Shown here: positions 1 through 11,789 of the stretch, in pieces | How positions within the stretch are numbered: the stretch's first letter is position 1 | Layout of the letters: the number at the start of each line of letters is the position of its first letter | Assembly (NCBI GenBank): GCA_027186245.1 | Contig: CP114482.1 | Span: forward strand, 32,445,209 to 32,509,208 | Direction of reading: 5' to 3' | Length of the DNA stretch: 64,000 nucleotides | Origin: Coriaria nepalensis | Taxonomy: Eukaryota > Streptophyta > Magnoliopsida > Cucurbitales > Coriariaceae | Made by a program: the position numbers and the translations under genes | Notes under the pieces: model-generated | Told to the model about the DNA's origin: nothing | The model's database searches: none | Seen by the model: only the letters and a program-made list of their open reading frames with translations

Positions 1-2552
1 AGTGGTTTCTTGTCGATATCATATCAAGGGTTTGAGCAGGAGTAAGTTCACCTATAGATAACATGACTCGAATTCCATATAAGGTGAAAACTAAGTTTTT
101 GTGACTGATTTCATGAGGAGTGAAGTTACCTTTGTAGCCTCGAAAGCTGAAAGAGATGACAGACCAGATGGGAGGAAGGAGAAGATATACAAGAAATAAT
201 GCCCCGGCCGTTTCTACGATTATAAGAGGGTCTGCAGATGAGATTCTGTCAACAGTTGAAATGGCAAAGGGTTTTGCAACTTCAATCACCTTACTGCCCT
301 GTTGTGCTGCGTCTACTACCGTCTACAGCAAGAGCAATGTATTGATTTACTGATCAAGGTTGGAGAAATATAATCTCTTGGAATATATAATGTCAGTTAA
401 ATTGATATAGAAGAACTCTAATAATAATTCTATTCGGAGGTTGAAAGATGCAATATGCTAGAAAGTTGGGGTAGTTACACTTTTAGTCCGTGTATAATTG
501 GACTTTTACGAATTCGTTCAAATGTAATTTTCGGTCAACTTTTTAATCTATATAATGTTTTTAGTCCCTCCGATATTTTGTTATGGTGATGATATTAACA
601 TGGTAATATTTTAATACATCACCACAAATGATATCATAACACGTGTAAATCTGACTTTTTAATAATGCATTATCAACAATAAGAAATAAAAAATATAAAT
701 TCGACCCAAATTTTTTTTTTTTCTTTATAATTTTGTACCAAAAATTTATATATTTATTATTTTTTCACCTTTTTTTTTTTTTCTTTTTTCACCACAATCA
801 AATATGGAGCTCAAAGTAATGGAGATCGAACTCCAAATCTAATTGTGATGAAAAAAGAAATGAATGATTAGGAGAGAAAATAGTATATATATAAATTTTT
901 GGGACAAATTGTAAACACAAATTAATTTAGGTCGAATTATAAAATTTGAGGCCCAATAAGTACTTCCCACTAAATTTTAATCTTGATATTATAAGAAATT
1001 CAAATTTACACATATCATCTTAGCATTCATGCTGATGTGTTTTTATTGCCGTTTCCTTAAAAAAGGTTGGAGTGACTAAACAGTCCGATTTTAACAACAA
1101 GACTTAAAAGTTAGTCGAAAACTAAATATTAATAAATTCGTAATAGTCAAATTATATAGAAATAAAAGTATAGTTAACCACGAGAAAATTTTACAAGGGG
1201 TTCATAAAATACTTATAATTGAATCAAAAAGACATAAATAAAGTTGGTTTAAAGATAATTTATGAGAATTGGCCAAAAAAGAGATAAGTTAAGAGAGGTT
1301 AAACGTCGTTTGTAAGATTCACAAACTCTTACTATCATCATCTACATCACTTTTCATTATTGGTATATAAAGTTTATAGTCCAATTAGTATGTAATCAGG
1401 TTTATACGAGTAATGTCCAATTGGAATTCATACTGCACAAATTCAAACTAATTAACCATGATAAAATCTTGGCTCTACTTTATGGAGGACTAACTTAATG
1501 TATGACCATATACCGATCTAATCAATTCCTTTATAGTCCGTTATTCCGATTGGAAAATGATCATGACAAATCGTATGTATTTTCAGATCTTCGGGGACCA
1601 AAAAAATTAAATAAATAAAAGACCTTTGTCATCATACCAAGTCTTTTCTTTCCTATTAAAAATGAAGTTGATGTTAAAAAAAAAAAGGAAGAACCTTAGC
1701 AGCAGTAAGAACAGGTTCTGGATTTATGCCGGAGCCTTGAATGGCATCTTGGGCAGTCTTAGCAGCCTCAGAAATTGGTGGACCAGAAATCTTCAAGGCC
1801 TGTTCACCGGCCTGCTTTAGAATTGGTATCGTCGCATCGATCCCAGGCTTCAAAGCGTTTGCCACCGTTTCAAACACTTGTTGTGTAATGCTAGTAACAT
1901 TTGAACACACTTCTTGAACCTCATCTATTGTCTTCTCCACCTATCATCCCAGAAAATTACAGATTTTGGGGATTTAATGAAACCGATTTACGCAGGGGCT
2001 GACCCAAGAAAAAATTATGGGCAGAGGCAAAAAATTGAATTCAATATGCATGATTTCCCTTCTTACGATATTAAAAAGTATATTTGATAAGAATTAAATA
2101 TGTAGGGGTAATCGTTACAAAACAGCAATAAATTTGGGGAGAGAATTTTAAGAAAACTTGAAGTAGGAGGTATGTATTAGTGATTACAGAATTAAGAGTA
2201 ACAGAAATAAAGGTGGGACAAAATAGATAATTAATAAAAGCTATGGATTTGTTTACAAAAATTTAGAAAACTAGGGTAAATTTATAATAATGAGAGAGAC
2301 AAGGGGCGCCTCCTACCGCTCTTCAGTTTAACGGAGCTTTACCTGGGTGAGGGAAGAGACAATTTGGTCCTTGGTGAGTGCCTTGGCTTCAAAGGGCGGT
2401 GTGAAGAAGGCAAAGAGAGAGATGGCGGTTGATGTGGGCAATGCTACTGCGGTGGCTTCTAACTGGGTTCGAGAAAAGCTTCTGGGTAGGAATGAGGGTG
2501 AGGGAATAGGGGACACATGGCGTTTAGGGGTGGCCATTTTCATAGACGCCAT
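1..2552 (-). CDS. CAS: Chloroplast calcium-sensing receptor CAS, exons 1-4 (3' end off window)
   Basis: Thylakoid membrane protein of the plant CAS family, linked to chloroplast calcium signalling, stomatal closure and photoacclimation (family knowledge). Coding exons on the minus strand: 2552-2343, 1940-1695, 322-130 and 51-1 (continues left). All introns are GT-AG and phases match (0, 0, 1). Exon 1 gives a Ser/Arg-rich transit peptide followed by ALPTSTAISLFAFF and KDQIVSSLTQ. Exon 2 gives VEKTIDEVQEV, an amphipathic KPGIDATIPILKQAGEQALK stretch and PEPVLTAAK. Exon 3 gives DAAQQGSKVIE, then one membrane segment (GALFLVYLLLPPIW) and SFRGYKG. Exon 4 opens the rhodanese-like region with ELTPAQTLDMIS. 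I chose the ATG at 2552 over an in-frame GTG nine bases upstream. The C-terminal rhodanese-like domain is outside the window, so whether the gene is intact cannot be judged; no stop or frameshift is seen here. Intron 2 (323-1694) carries a MITE-like element. Confidence 0.9.
470..1179. mobile_element. MITE-like element with long imperfect terminal inverted repeats (CAS intron 2)
   Basis: The left end (from 470: GGTAGTTACACTTTTAG) and the reverse complement of the right end (to 1179: GGTTAACTATACTTTTA) align for roughly 80 bases, through the shared blocks TTACGAATT and TTTTCG. There is no coding capacity between the arms, only AT-rich sequence with poly-T runs near 710-785. Long TIRs of this kind suggest a non-autonomous Mutator-like or related DNA transposon. 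I could not identify a convincing target duplication, so the exact ends are uncertain by a few bases. Confidence 0.55.
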
Positions 2553-2561
2553 CTTCGCCAC

Positions 2562-3020
2562 TTTGAAGAGAGAGAGAGATATTGTAAATCAAAGAGGATT
2601 ATGTGATGAGAAATATGGGGTGGAAATGTAGAATATCGTAGGACCAATGGTGAAAAGGGAGATTCCCTCGGCTCTTATATAAGCTGTAATCTTATTTAGC
2701 GCCTTTCGTACATGTGGCATCGGACAAGAGATGAAAGGTTGGATCATGTTTCATTGTCTCGATGTTTGTTAAAGGAGAACTTAGTGAACTTTTGTCTAAT
2801 CCGCGTCAGCTATAGTGGTGGGCAAAAATCTCAATCCCAGTCTCTATGGGTAAACCTAATTTTTTGGTATAGTGGGGTTTAGTTGAAGCTATTATAATAA
2901 GGTAAGGGGTAGAAAAATTATTTGAGGGTTTAGAAGCGAATCTCCACATTATGATAAATATATATTGTCTAATAAGAGCCAAATATAGTCATCATCTTAA
3001 AAAAGAGATGATCATTTGCG
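2562..3020. other. CAS 5' leader/promoter region and intergenic sequence
   Basis: On the minus strand a CT-rich leader (around 2560-2585) precedes the CAS start codon. I see no further gene. A TATA-type site cannot be assigned with confidence. Confidence 0.3.
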
Positions 3021-3024
3021 TAAG

Positions 3025-3235
3025 GTATGAAGAGGTCAAGAGTTCACAATGGTGCCTCATTAGAGGGACTCATCATAGGTCTTCATTAGAGTGTATCATC
3101 AGAGCACTATATTAGAGCACCTCATCCGAGCTTCTCATTATGTCTCCTTAACTGAGCTCCTCATCATGCCTTCTCATCAGAGCGCCTCATTATGAGGTCC
3201 TCATCATCGAGCCTCATCATGGCTCTTCAATAGAT
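3025..3235. repeat. Degenerate short tandem repeat with CTCAT core
   Basis: About a dozen imperfect repeats of a motif close to GAGCNCCTCATCA, spaced roughly 15-25 bases apart. They lie just left of the candidate gypsy LTR and may be part of that element or of an older one. Confidence 0.55.
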
Positions 3236-3320
3236 AGAAGTAACAATTACACGCTCAAGATGCCACCTCAACATTAGCATCAACATCATGGCAGAGCGAA
3301 TTCATTTTTGGCTTTGGTAG

Positions 3321-3812
3321 TGATGGGGATAAATGTACTCGCTAGAGATGGGCCCATAAATCTAGAATAAGTCCGAGTGGCTCATAGCTCAAATGCGAGG
3401 CAAGGTATATTGCCCAAAAAGCTCAATATGCATCGACCCAAGAATGTTGCAAGGTGTATTGCCCAAAGGGCCCACTACACGTTAGATCCAAGACTGCCTC
3501 ACAAGGGGATGAAGGTTTGACTTATCAGCAACCTTATCAAGTGGGCACTCAAATCAGGTAAAATATTAATAAACTATATCAACTTAAGTGTTTCGACTTC
3601 AAAAGACTCTATCAAATAAAACCTATAAATACTCCACATGCGACCCATAAGACACACACTTATAATTATACAACTCTAGTTGTTTCTGTAATTTAATCAC
3701 TTTGATTAGATTACTTACTTCAGCATCAGAAGGGGTTCGTTCCTTTCGCGTTTTCTCTATTTTGCAAGTGTGACTTCATAGAGATATTGTTAGGCAAATT
3801 TTGACATCAACA
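3321..3812 (+). repeat. Candidate 5' LTR of the Ty3/gypsy relic
   Basis: A segment starting TGATGGGGATAAATGTAC and ending GACATCAACA lies directly upstream of the gypsy gag relic, in the right place and orientation for a 5' LTR. It contains a short internal direct repeat (AAGGTATATTGCCCA near 3402 and AAGGTGTATTGCCCA near 3451). No second copy of this LTR was recognised in the window, so the call rests on position and the TG...CA ends. Confidence 0.45.
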
Positions 3813-4066
3813 ATTTGACACTGATAGTGAAAAATACCAATTTCCCTCTATGATCAAAAGCTCACATAAACAAATCGTACCAGGTTAAGTACCAGGGATC
3901 ATCTTCACCAAAGATCATGAGTCAAGTAGTGGAGAATAATGATTTAATGCCCCCCACCCCCTTAAAAGGATCTTGCGAAGCAGCCCCCAACGACGTAGTG
4001 ACACCACTTATAAGTTAGCCCTCAAGAAATACAAACAATAGTCCGCAGAAGATCGACCAGGCATCA

Positions 4067-5240
4067 ATGCGTAGGGAACCAAACACACACCCTAGAATAG
4101 ACAAGAGGGGATATCGTCGAAATCATACAAAATGTCATAGCATACGGCAGGCAGCAGCAATGATGCAGAACAGGGAAGAGATCAATGCCCTTATGACTAT
4201 TAAGCACAGTCTGGTTACGCGTAACCAAGAAGGGTATGACACCAGTTACGAGGGCTCCTCCTTATCAAGAAATGATGATCTTTTTAAGAGGAGGATGAAG
4301 AAAGTATGGAAGAGGCGTTCTCCCGACCTTGAAGACTTGACTAAAAAGTTCAAGGAACTAAGGAAAGTAAAAGGGTCTCGACCTTCACTCAATTAGACAA
4401 GAAAAAGAGCAGCTCCTTCACTAGGGCGATTATAAAGGCTGATATTCCAAAAAAGTTGAAGAGCCCCCAAGTTCATGCCTACGATGAGACTAGTGATCCA
4501 AGGGACCATATCAAGTCCTATTAACCACAATGGAGCTTCATGGAATCACAAAGAGCGTGATATGTTGGGCATTCTCTACTACCATGAAAGGCAAAGCGAA
4601 GGAGTGGTTTAGAGGGCTAGCCCTAGGATCAATGTGTTCCTTTGATGAGCTCGGTGATCTTTTTCTCATTAACTTTGCTAGAGCATCAACCATGTATCTC
4701 CTAGTGATGAGCTTATGTTTAGTCAGATAGGAAAAAGGAGAACATCTCTTAGACTTCATGGAGAGGTTCTATAAAGTGGCTTAAAAGTGTGAAATCCAAG
4801 CGAGCTTGAAGTTCTTCATGCCTTCATGAATAGAGTGCTAAACAAAACGTTCCTCAGCTCCACAATAGAAAAATGCCTAAAGACCCTTGAAAGATACGCC
4901 TTCATGAGGCGCGTTGGCTAAGAGCTTACTAGGCCCTAAGTGAAAGCTCCAAAAAAGGAGAGGACAAGAAGAGGGACTAAAAGAAAACTCTAGATTGGAG
5001 AGACAAGGATTCTAGCCCTCACTAAAAGTTGGAGAGCTTGACACCCTTGACCATCGGCGCCGAAGTGATCTTTACTAAGTATGAAAATCAAGATCTCTTT
5101 AAATGGCCCCTCCACTGAAGGCAGACCTTGGAAGAAGAAACATGAATCTTTATTGTTACTTTCATAAAGATCACGACCATTGAATTGAAGACAATTATCA
5201 CTTAAAGAAAGAAATATAAGCTTTAATCTAGTGGGATTTT
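4067..5240 (+). pseudogene. Ty3/gypsy gag relic
   Basis: Decayed capsid/nucleocapsid region of a plant Ty3/gypsy retrotransposon. A 109-residue basic open stretch (4067-4396) is followed after a frame change by IPKKLKSPQVHAYDE and DPRDHIKSY (about 4445-4523). Next comes the conserved gag core CWAFSTTMKGKAKEWFRGL and SFDELGDLFLINFA (4560-4690). Further on there is FMERFYKVA, then a zinc-finger-like segment YCYFHKDHDH...EDNYHLKKEI (about 5147-5215). In-frame stops and frameshifts break it repeatedly, so it cannot make a protein. It belongs with the protease relic that follows and with the piece at 15432. Confidence 0.75.
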
Positions 5241-5454
5241 CTCAAATAGTTCGCTGCAAAATGAAATGACCACAATGGTCATTACTAAAGCAAGAAATAA
5301 AGCAAAAAGGATGAGGATGATTAGAAAACTGAAGGCCTAACCTAGGACATCAGTAGGTAACTAGTTAGTGAGATCAAGGTTATTATAGGGGGACTAGAAG
5401 GTGGGGACTCCACAAGGAAGAGGAAATAATTGTTGTAGGAGGTAGAGTAAGTTG

Positions 5455-5816
5455 TAGTATATTCAATGACTCAAGTAAAATCCCTATGCAACATCAACAT
5501 CACATTCGATGGAGCTGACGAGAAGGGGATCATATTCCTGGACAATGACGCTTTAGTTTTATTGGCTAACATTGTGCCAACCTTGATTCAGAGGGTTTTG
5601 GTCCACACATGATGCTCGGTTGACATCGTCACAAATTCTACCTTTTAGGAGATAGGCATCAAATTTGTCAAGATAAGACCATAAAAAATCCCATTGCTAA
5701 GGATTTTGGGAAGGTTGGCTTATCCGGAAGGAATGATCCAGTTGCCGATTTACATTTAGTGAAGAACTATGCCAAGCTACTATCATGGTAAATTTCTTGA
5801 TCACTAACATCTCTTA
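5455..5816 (+). pseudogene. Ty3/gypsy aspartic protease relic, left part, cut by copia insertion
   Basis: In one main frame the sequence reads ITFDGADEKGI, LDNDALVLLANIVPTLIQRVLV, then LAYPEGMIQLPI and ATIMVNFLITNIS. This is the order seen in plant gypsy retropepsins (the DDALV...ANY..RRVLVDNG region through TVMVDFLVV). The position expected to hold the catalytic Asp-Thr/Asn-Gly motif is mutated and followed by a stop. The relic ends abruptly at 5816, where the copia LTR begins. Its natural continuation (LLGRPSMNTL) is found at 15432, ten kilobases away. Confidence 0.7.
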
Positions 5817-7581
5817 TGTTGGAAATCGGATTTAAAAAGTCGTAGCGGAAGCGATTCTTCGTCTTAGTATATAACAAACAATTTAAAAAAAATATTTAGC
5901 ACTCCTTTATATATATATATATGTATATAAATTAATCTTCATTAGATGAATAAATCATACATTTGTTCATGCAAATCAACCGTTAAGACTCACACCTCGA
6001 TTTTCCAAATCGATCCTCAATACACTATGACATGTGTCTACATATAGAGATGACAATGTTTTCTTTTTCCTTAGGGTGATATCTTCACATCATCTTCTAA
6101 AACAATTAGAATAAGATGTATTTATAGAGTTGTATTAGTTTTTCTATTTAATATTATATTTAATTTAAAAACTTTAAATTAATTTAATTAATAATTCAAA
6201 CACAATATTAAATAATAACAAAATCATGAGATATCTTTTAGTGATATATTTGATTTCGTCAAATCTTTTCAAATCTAATTTAAAATAGAATCTTATATAT
6301 TTTAAACCAAATCATATTTTATTTTAATATTAAATTAATTTTTCAAACCAATTTAAATTGACTTTCCTAATCATAATATTAAATTAATATATGATAACAA
6401 CTTAATACTATACAACATATTTAATTCAAAATTAAATATATTATTATTTTATATATAATATATTTCGAAAATAACTATATATTAAAATTATATTTAAGTA
6501 CATCATTTAATTAATTAATTCCCTAATTAACTAACTGACACAAGTTATCTCATTATTATACATTGACCCCAGAAAATTATTTTCTTTGCAAAGAAATCAT
6601 TTCATTATCTGTATATCACTCTTACCCTATATAATGTTTTATAGAGTCGACCTGAGTACCATGGACCTATAATTTCAAACTTCAATAAATTAGATTATTT
6701 TATAAAAAATATGAGATTACATTCTTGCAATATAGAAAAAATTATTGAGTAACCTCTAGTAGTTCATTGATATTATCATTACATGTAATTTAATCCTCCA
6801 AAAATTGATTCATAATTAGAACTGATCATAATTATCATTTTACCCTTCTAATTATCTCTTTATCCTTAAGTACCATTAATCCACTAGTGAACGGTCAATT
6901 AATAACTTAATTATAAATTTGAGCTCAAAACCATTAAGTTCTAGAATTAACCCTTAGGGAACCAATATACAATCTTCTATGAATAAGGTTTGGATTCCGT
7001 ATCTGTAAATCATGTTCCCGGCCGCTTATACTAGTTAACCTCCAAAACAAACGTTTTTAGCTTGTTTTACAAACAAATCGTGACGAGTGAATTAAAAGAT
7101 CTAGTTAACATAAATCGGAGTTCATGACTACTCAAGATTCATATTGATCTCTGCATATGATCATATATTGATATGAATAAAATTATTTATGGCAAACAAT
7201 ATATTGATAAAGAATTAATTCATATCGGGTCTAGTCCTATATAATCCAATTATATAAAGCACCTCTATTGAGATGTCTATCTACCTTAGAGATCCGGATC
7301 TAGATCACTTGCATTCATTCATAATACTATTGAACTGTACAAGTAACTATTAAATAAAGATTTCATACTTTAGTATGTTGCAGACAATTTAATTCATTAT
7401 ATTTATCTTAATCCTATCATACTAATACAAGATTATAGTTACATAAATGAATTTGAATTGTTTTGATATTTATACACATTATTCGATAATAACACATTCA
7501 AATAATTATATAAGAAAATGTCATTTTTATTAATTTCATAAAATTGTAATTATTACATGCTTTTAGGGCACCATGCTAACA
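5817..7581 (-). repeat. 3' LTR of family-1 copia element
   Basis: 1765 bp, plus-strand start TGTTGGAAATCGGATTT, end GGGCACCATGCTAACA. It aligns over most of its length with 13068-15431, in the same order of blocks (AACAAAATCATGAGATATC, CCTAATCATA, ATGTTCCCGGCCGCTTAT, TTAGGGCACCATGC). Confidence 0.85.
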
Positions 7582-7597
7582 ATCTCCCCACTTGCCC
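7582..7597 (-). other. Polypurine tract of family-1 copia element
   Basis: On the minus strand the purine-rich run GGGCAAGTGGGGAGAT directly precedes the TGTTAGCATGG start of the 3' LTR. This is the expected position for the plus-strand primer. Confidence 0.6.
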
Positions 7598-7699
7598 TTA
7601 AAGCAAGTGAGGCATCTCCCTTATCCCTAAATTACCTACATGATCCTTAAAAAACTGTAAGAAATGTCTTGGTAAATAGATCTGCAATGTTTTATATCG

Positions 7700-8560
7700 A
7701 TGTTGTCTTCATAACTATGTCACATCACCTCAGTATACTATCTCTCTGATTAGATGATATTTCATCTCTATGCGCTTGCCCCTCTTGTGACTCCTTGGTT
7801 CCTTCAAATTAGCCACTACCCCACTATTATCACAATATAAGATTAGTGGCTTACCCATATTTGGAACAACTTTCAGATTAGTATTGAACTTTTTAAGCAA
7901 AACTGCCTCTTTCGTTGCTTTACAAGCCACTATATATTAGGCTTCCATGTTAGAATCTGTAATACTAGATTGTTTGATTTTTCTCTAGACTACAGCTCCT
8001 CCACCAAGTGTGAACATTGATCTAGAAGTCGACTTTCTACTATCTTTATCTGGTAGAAAATTAGAATCAATGTATCTAGTGGGCTTTAAGTCTCTACTTG
8101 AATAAACAAGCATATAGTCTCTCGTTCTCCGAAGATAATTGAGGATATGTCTTACTGCTATCTAGTCTTCTAATACATGCTAAACAAGCATATAGCCACT
8201 GCTCCACTATTATCACAATACATGAGTAGTGGCTTATCCATATCTGGAACAACTTCCAGATCAGTATAGAACTTCTTGAGCCAAACCCCCTCTTTTATTG
8301 CTTTATAAGCCGTTTTATACTCTGCTTCCATGGTAGAATCTACAATACTGGATTGTTTGATATTTCTCCATACTACAGTTTCTCCACCAACTGTGAACAT
8401 TGATCCATAAGTTGATTTTTAACTATCTTTATTTGATTAAATCAAAATCAGTGTATCCGGTGAGGTTCAGGTCTCCAGCTAAATGAACAAGCATATACTC
8501 TCTCGTTCTCCAAAGATACTTGAGAATATGCTTTACCGCTATCCAATGTTCTAAATAAGG
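7700..8560 (-). pseudogene. Copia RNase H relic with internal duplication
   Basis: Two partial copies of the same RNase H C-terminal region lie head to tail. The left copy reads KEAVLLKKFNTNLKVVPN, LILYCDNSGVVANLKEPRSH and IEMKYHLIREIVY (7930-7730). The right copy reads VVWRNIKQSSIVDSTMEAEY and VWLKKFYTDLEVVPDM, then LLMYCDNSGAVA (8370-8190). The nucleotide sequence also repeats around CTCTCGTTCTCC (8116 and 8501) and TGGTGGAGAAAC-type text near 8000 and 8385. A normal element has one copy, so this is a post-insertion or pre-existing duplication of roughly 385 bp. Confidence 0.7.
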
Positions 8561-9680
8561 ATTTGATTAATAACGGCTAACTATCCCTACTACATAGCAA
8601 ATTTCATGTCTTATACACAATATGGCATACATAAGACTGTCTAATGCTGAGGCATAGGGAATCTATCTCATCTCTTCTTCTTCTTGCGGTGTCTTTGGAC
8701 ATTGCTCTTTATAGAGAACTACTACATGCCTAATTGGTAATTGACCATTCTTGGAGTTTTGCATTGAGAATCGAGCCATCATCTTATCTATACAGGAGGC
8801 TTGAGACAATGTCAATAGCTTGTTCTTCCTATCTTTTAGAATTTGGATTCCTTGAACATTGCTTACTTCTCCCAAATCTTTCATTTAGAATTGCTCGGCT
8901 AGCCATTTCTTCATGTTTGACAATATTTCTACATCATTCCCAATGAGTAAAATATCATCTACATAAAGAACTAAGAAGACCACATTCTTATCTTTGACGT
9001 ATTTATAGACACATGGTTTATCAACATTTTATTCGAAACCATACGTCTTGATAGTCTCATCAAACTTTAGGTTCCAAGATCTAGAGGTTTGCTTGAATCC
9101 ATAAATGGATCTAAGGTACTTGCAAACTTTTTGCTATTGGCCTTTTTAAACAAAATCTTATGGTTGCATCCTATAAATGCTCTCTTAAAGATAGCCATTC
9201 AGAAAAGCTGTCTTGACATCCATTTGTCATATCTCGTAGTCTAAACTAGCGACTATGGGTGGAAGAATGCGTATAGATTTTAGCATGGCAACGAGAGAGA
9301 AAGTTTCTTCATAATCGACTCTTTCCCTTTGGGTATAGCCCCTTGGTGCTAGTCGTGCCTTGAAAGTCTCTATTCTCCCATCTATGCATCTTTTCTTCTT
9401 GAAGATCCTTTTACATCAAATAGGTCTAACATCTTCAAGTAGATCTACAAGTTCCCAGATATAATTGGAATACATGGATTCCATTTATTGGTTCATTGCA
9501 TCTTGTCATTTATCCTTGTAAGAATCCTCGATTGCCTCTTTAAAGGTTAATGGATCATCCTGATTTGTGTCTGAAACTAAAACATATGCCTCGTGTTCAT
9601 AACAAATGGGTTGTCTCACAATTCTCTTACTACGATAAGATACTAGGGCGTTCTGACTAGGATCAGTGGTCTCTTGACAT
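8561..9680 (-). pseudogene. Copia reverse transcriptase relic
   Basis: The best block is 8884-8663: MKDLGEVSNVQGIQIL, NKLLTLSQASCIDKMMARF and MQNSKNGQLPIRH. This is the segment C-terminal to the YVDD motif in the plant copia clade whose products read MKDLGEA..VLGIQI and SQASYIDKML. Traces of the upstream RT palm and of the Asp-Asp motif (minus strand of about 8950-9000, FVDDILLI-like) continue toward 9300 but are frameshifted. No functional enzyme is possible. Confidence 0.7.
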
Positions 9681-9682
9681 TG

Positions 9683-10500
9683 TCATTCATCAAATAGTGA
9701 CTGAGATAGTCTTATATGATCAGAATTTAATTCCTCTGGTACCACCTTACTACGAGGATTGTAGTTTGTCATATAGTCATGTTCGGGAAAGGTTGGATTT
9801 CTCGATACAAACACCTTTTTCTCACTAGGAAAATAAAAGTAACCTCCACTTGTGCTGGGAGCATATCTAATTAATATGCAAACTTCAGATCGCGAGTCCA
9901 ACTTCCTAGTCTTAGATTTCAGCACGTGTGTTGGACACCCATATACAAAAATGGTGTAAACTTGGTTTAGTGCCATTTCACAACTCTAAAGGTGCCTTTT
10001 GTACAAACTTAGATAGAACTATATTCAAAATGTATACTGCGGTTTGAAGTGCATATTCCTAGAATGTGAGTGGTAGGGATGAGTAGCTTAACATACCTAA
10101 CCATATCCAATAAGGTTCTATTTATCCTTTCCGCAACACCATTCTGCTATGGTGTTCTAGGTTCTATGAATTGGGATTGAATACCACGCTCCAGCAAATG
10201 ATCCTTGAACTCAAAATCAAGGTATTCACCTCCACGATTCGATCGAAGTGTTTTAAGTGATTTTCCTGACTACTTTTTAGCTTTTGCTTAGAATTCTTTG
10301 GACTTTGCCAAAGTTTCAAATTTCCTTTGCACAATGTATATATATCCATATATTGAATAATTATCAATGAAGATGACAAAATATTCATAACCTTCTCTTG
10401 CTTGTACATTTATAGGATTGTAGACGTCGTTATGTACTAATTGAAGTGGTTCTTTGGCTCCTTGGCTCTTTATCCCTTTGTAGAGAAAGGTGTCTTAGTC
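9683..10500 (-). pseudogene. Copia integrase region relic
   Basis: 9976-9683 reads VYTIFVYGCPTHVLKSKTRK, then SRSEVCILIRYAPSTSGGYF and KKVFVSRNPTF. This matches the integrase C-terminal segment of copia polyproteins (WGCPAHV..., GYFYDP..NKVFVS.NATF). Upstream, 10409-10140 still encodes pieces of the catalytic core, but with stops. Confidence 0.65.
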
Positions 10501-11169
10501 ATCTTTCCTTCTAGATAGGATTCACAAACTTGAAGAGTGCCAACATTAACCTCTCTTATAGGACCATCCTTTAGTAACATGTTTATCCTATCAAGATTGA
10601 TATGTCTTAACCTACGTTGCCAAAAATACCTATCATCACATTGAGAAACTTTTTATCCTTTGTTAGATTTAAGATTTGCTATTTTAAATAATTTGAAATT
10701 ATTTAACAATCGTTCATTTGTTTAAACAGTTAAAGGTCGTTAGTTTATTTTGCATAAAAAATATTTAAAACGTTCTTAGAAATAACAATCTCATTACTAA
10801 TAAAAGAAATATCAAAATTTGTTCATGCAGCATAGATAAAGAAATCAAATTTCTACAAAATTTGGGATAAAATAAACATCATTAAAACTAAGATAATTAT
10901 TGCTAAAAACTAATCAAACTGCTCTTACTGCTTTAGCTGAAACAATCGCACCACTGCCAACTTTCATCATCTCTTCACCAATAGCAAGCTCCCTTGAATA
11001 ACTAAGTATCTATAAAGAAGAACAAACATGATTAGTGGCTCCCAAAATCTATCATCAAAATGACAAATATTCTTCCACTAAACAAGCTTCTAAAACAAGT
11101 AAATCAAATTTATATTTCTTTTTCTCCTTTAGGTCGGAGAGATACTTATTATAGTTTCTCTTCCCATGG

Positions 11170-11780
11170 CCATCAACTCCACACTAAAAATACTTTCCCT
11201 TTGGTTCCTTCTTCTTAGAGTTGTCGTTCTTCTTTTTCCCCTTGCTTTTAAGTGACTTCTTGGCTCTCTTTCTCTTATTGTCTTTACCATTAGTATTTTT
11301 CACTTATTATTCTTAGCATAAGAGGAAGACGACTTTTGTTCAGCAACATTTGCTTCACCCTCTTTGGACCTAGCCTTATAGAGGGTCTCAAAAGTCTGCA
11401 ATTCATTCAATAGCTGAGTCATGTTGTACTGCATCTTGTTAATAACATCATTGGTAGTGAATGCAGCAAAAGCCGATGAGAGCGACCCAAGTATGATGCT
11501 CACTTGAGTGCGCTAATCAATGGAAGCCATATGTACTTCTGCCTCATACATCGTGTTGATCATGTTCAAAACATGATCTCTCGCAGAAAATCCTTTCTTG
11601 ATCTTGGCATTCATGTAGGTTCTAGTAGTCTCATGAAGACTTTAGTCAGATTGCTGCCCAAATAAGGCTTGGAGAGACTCTAATATCTCTCATATACAGT
11701 CTCTATGTTTTCATGTTTCTTTTAAAGAATATCACTCATACTCATCAACATATAGCATTTGGCCTTACTATTGGATTCAA
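11170..11780 (-). pseudogene. Copia gag relic, C-terminal part
   Basis: 11503-11300 encodes AAFTTNDVINKMQYNMTQLL, NELQTFETLYKARSKEGEAN and AEQKSSSSY, which closely parallels the gag relic at 51596-52027. It is followed by a Lys-rich stretch and a remnant of the zinc knuckle near 11190. The N-terminal UBN2-type gag half, present in the second copy at 52133-52438, is absent here, so an internal deletion joins gag directly to the leader near 11790. Confidence 0.65.
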
Positions 11781-11789
11781 TCCAATCCT

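Noticed and set aside
2553..2561. GTG start nine bases upstream of the CAS ATG
   Set aside because: Nuclear plant genes start at ATG; the ATG at 2552 gives a normal transit peptide.
2347..2631. 94-codon plus-strand open frame over CAS exon 1
   Set aside because: It is antisense to an exon with clear CAS similarity and correct splice sites, and its product resembles nothing known.
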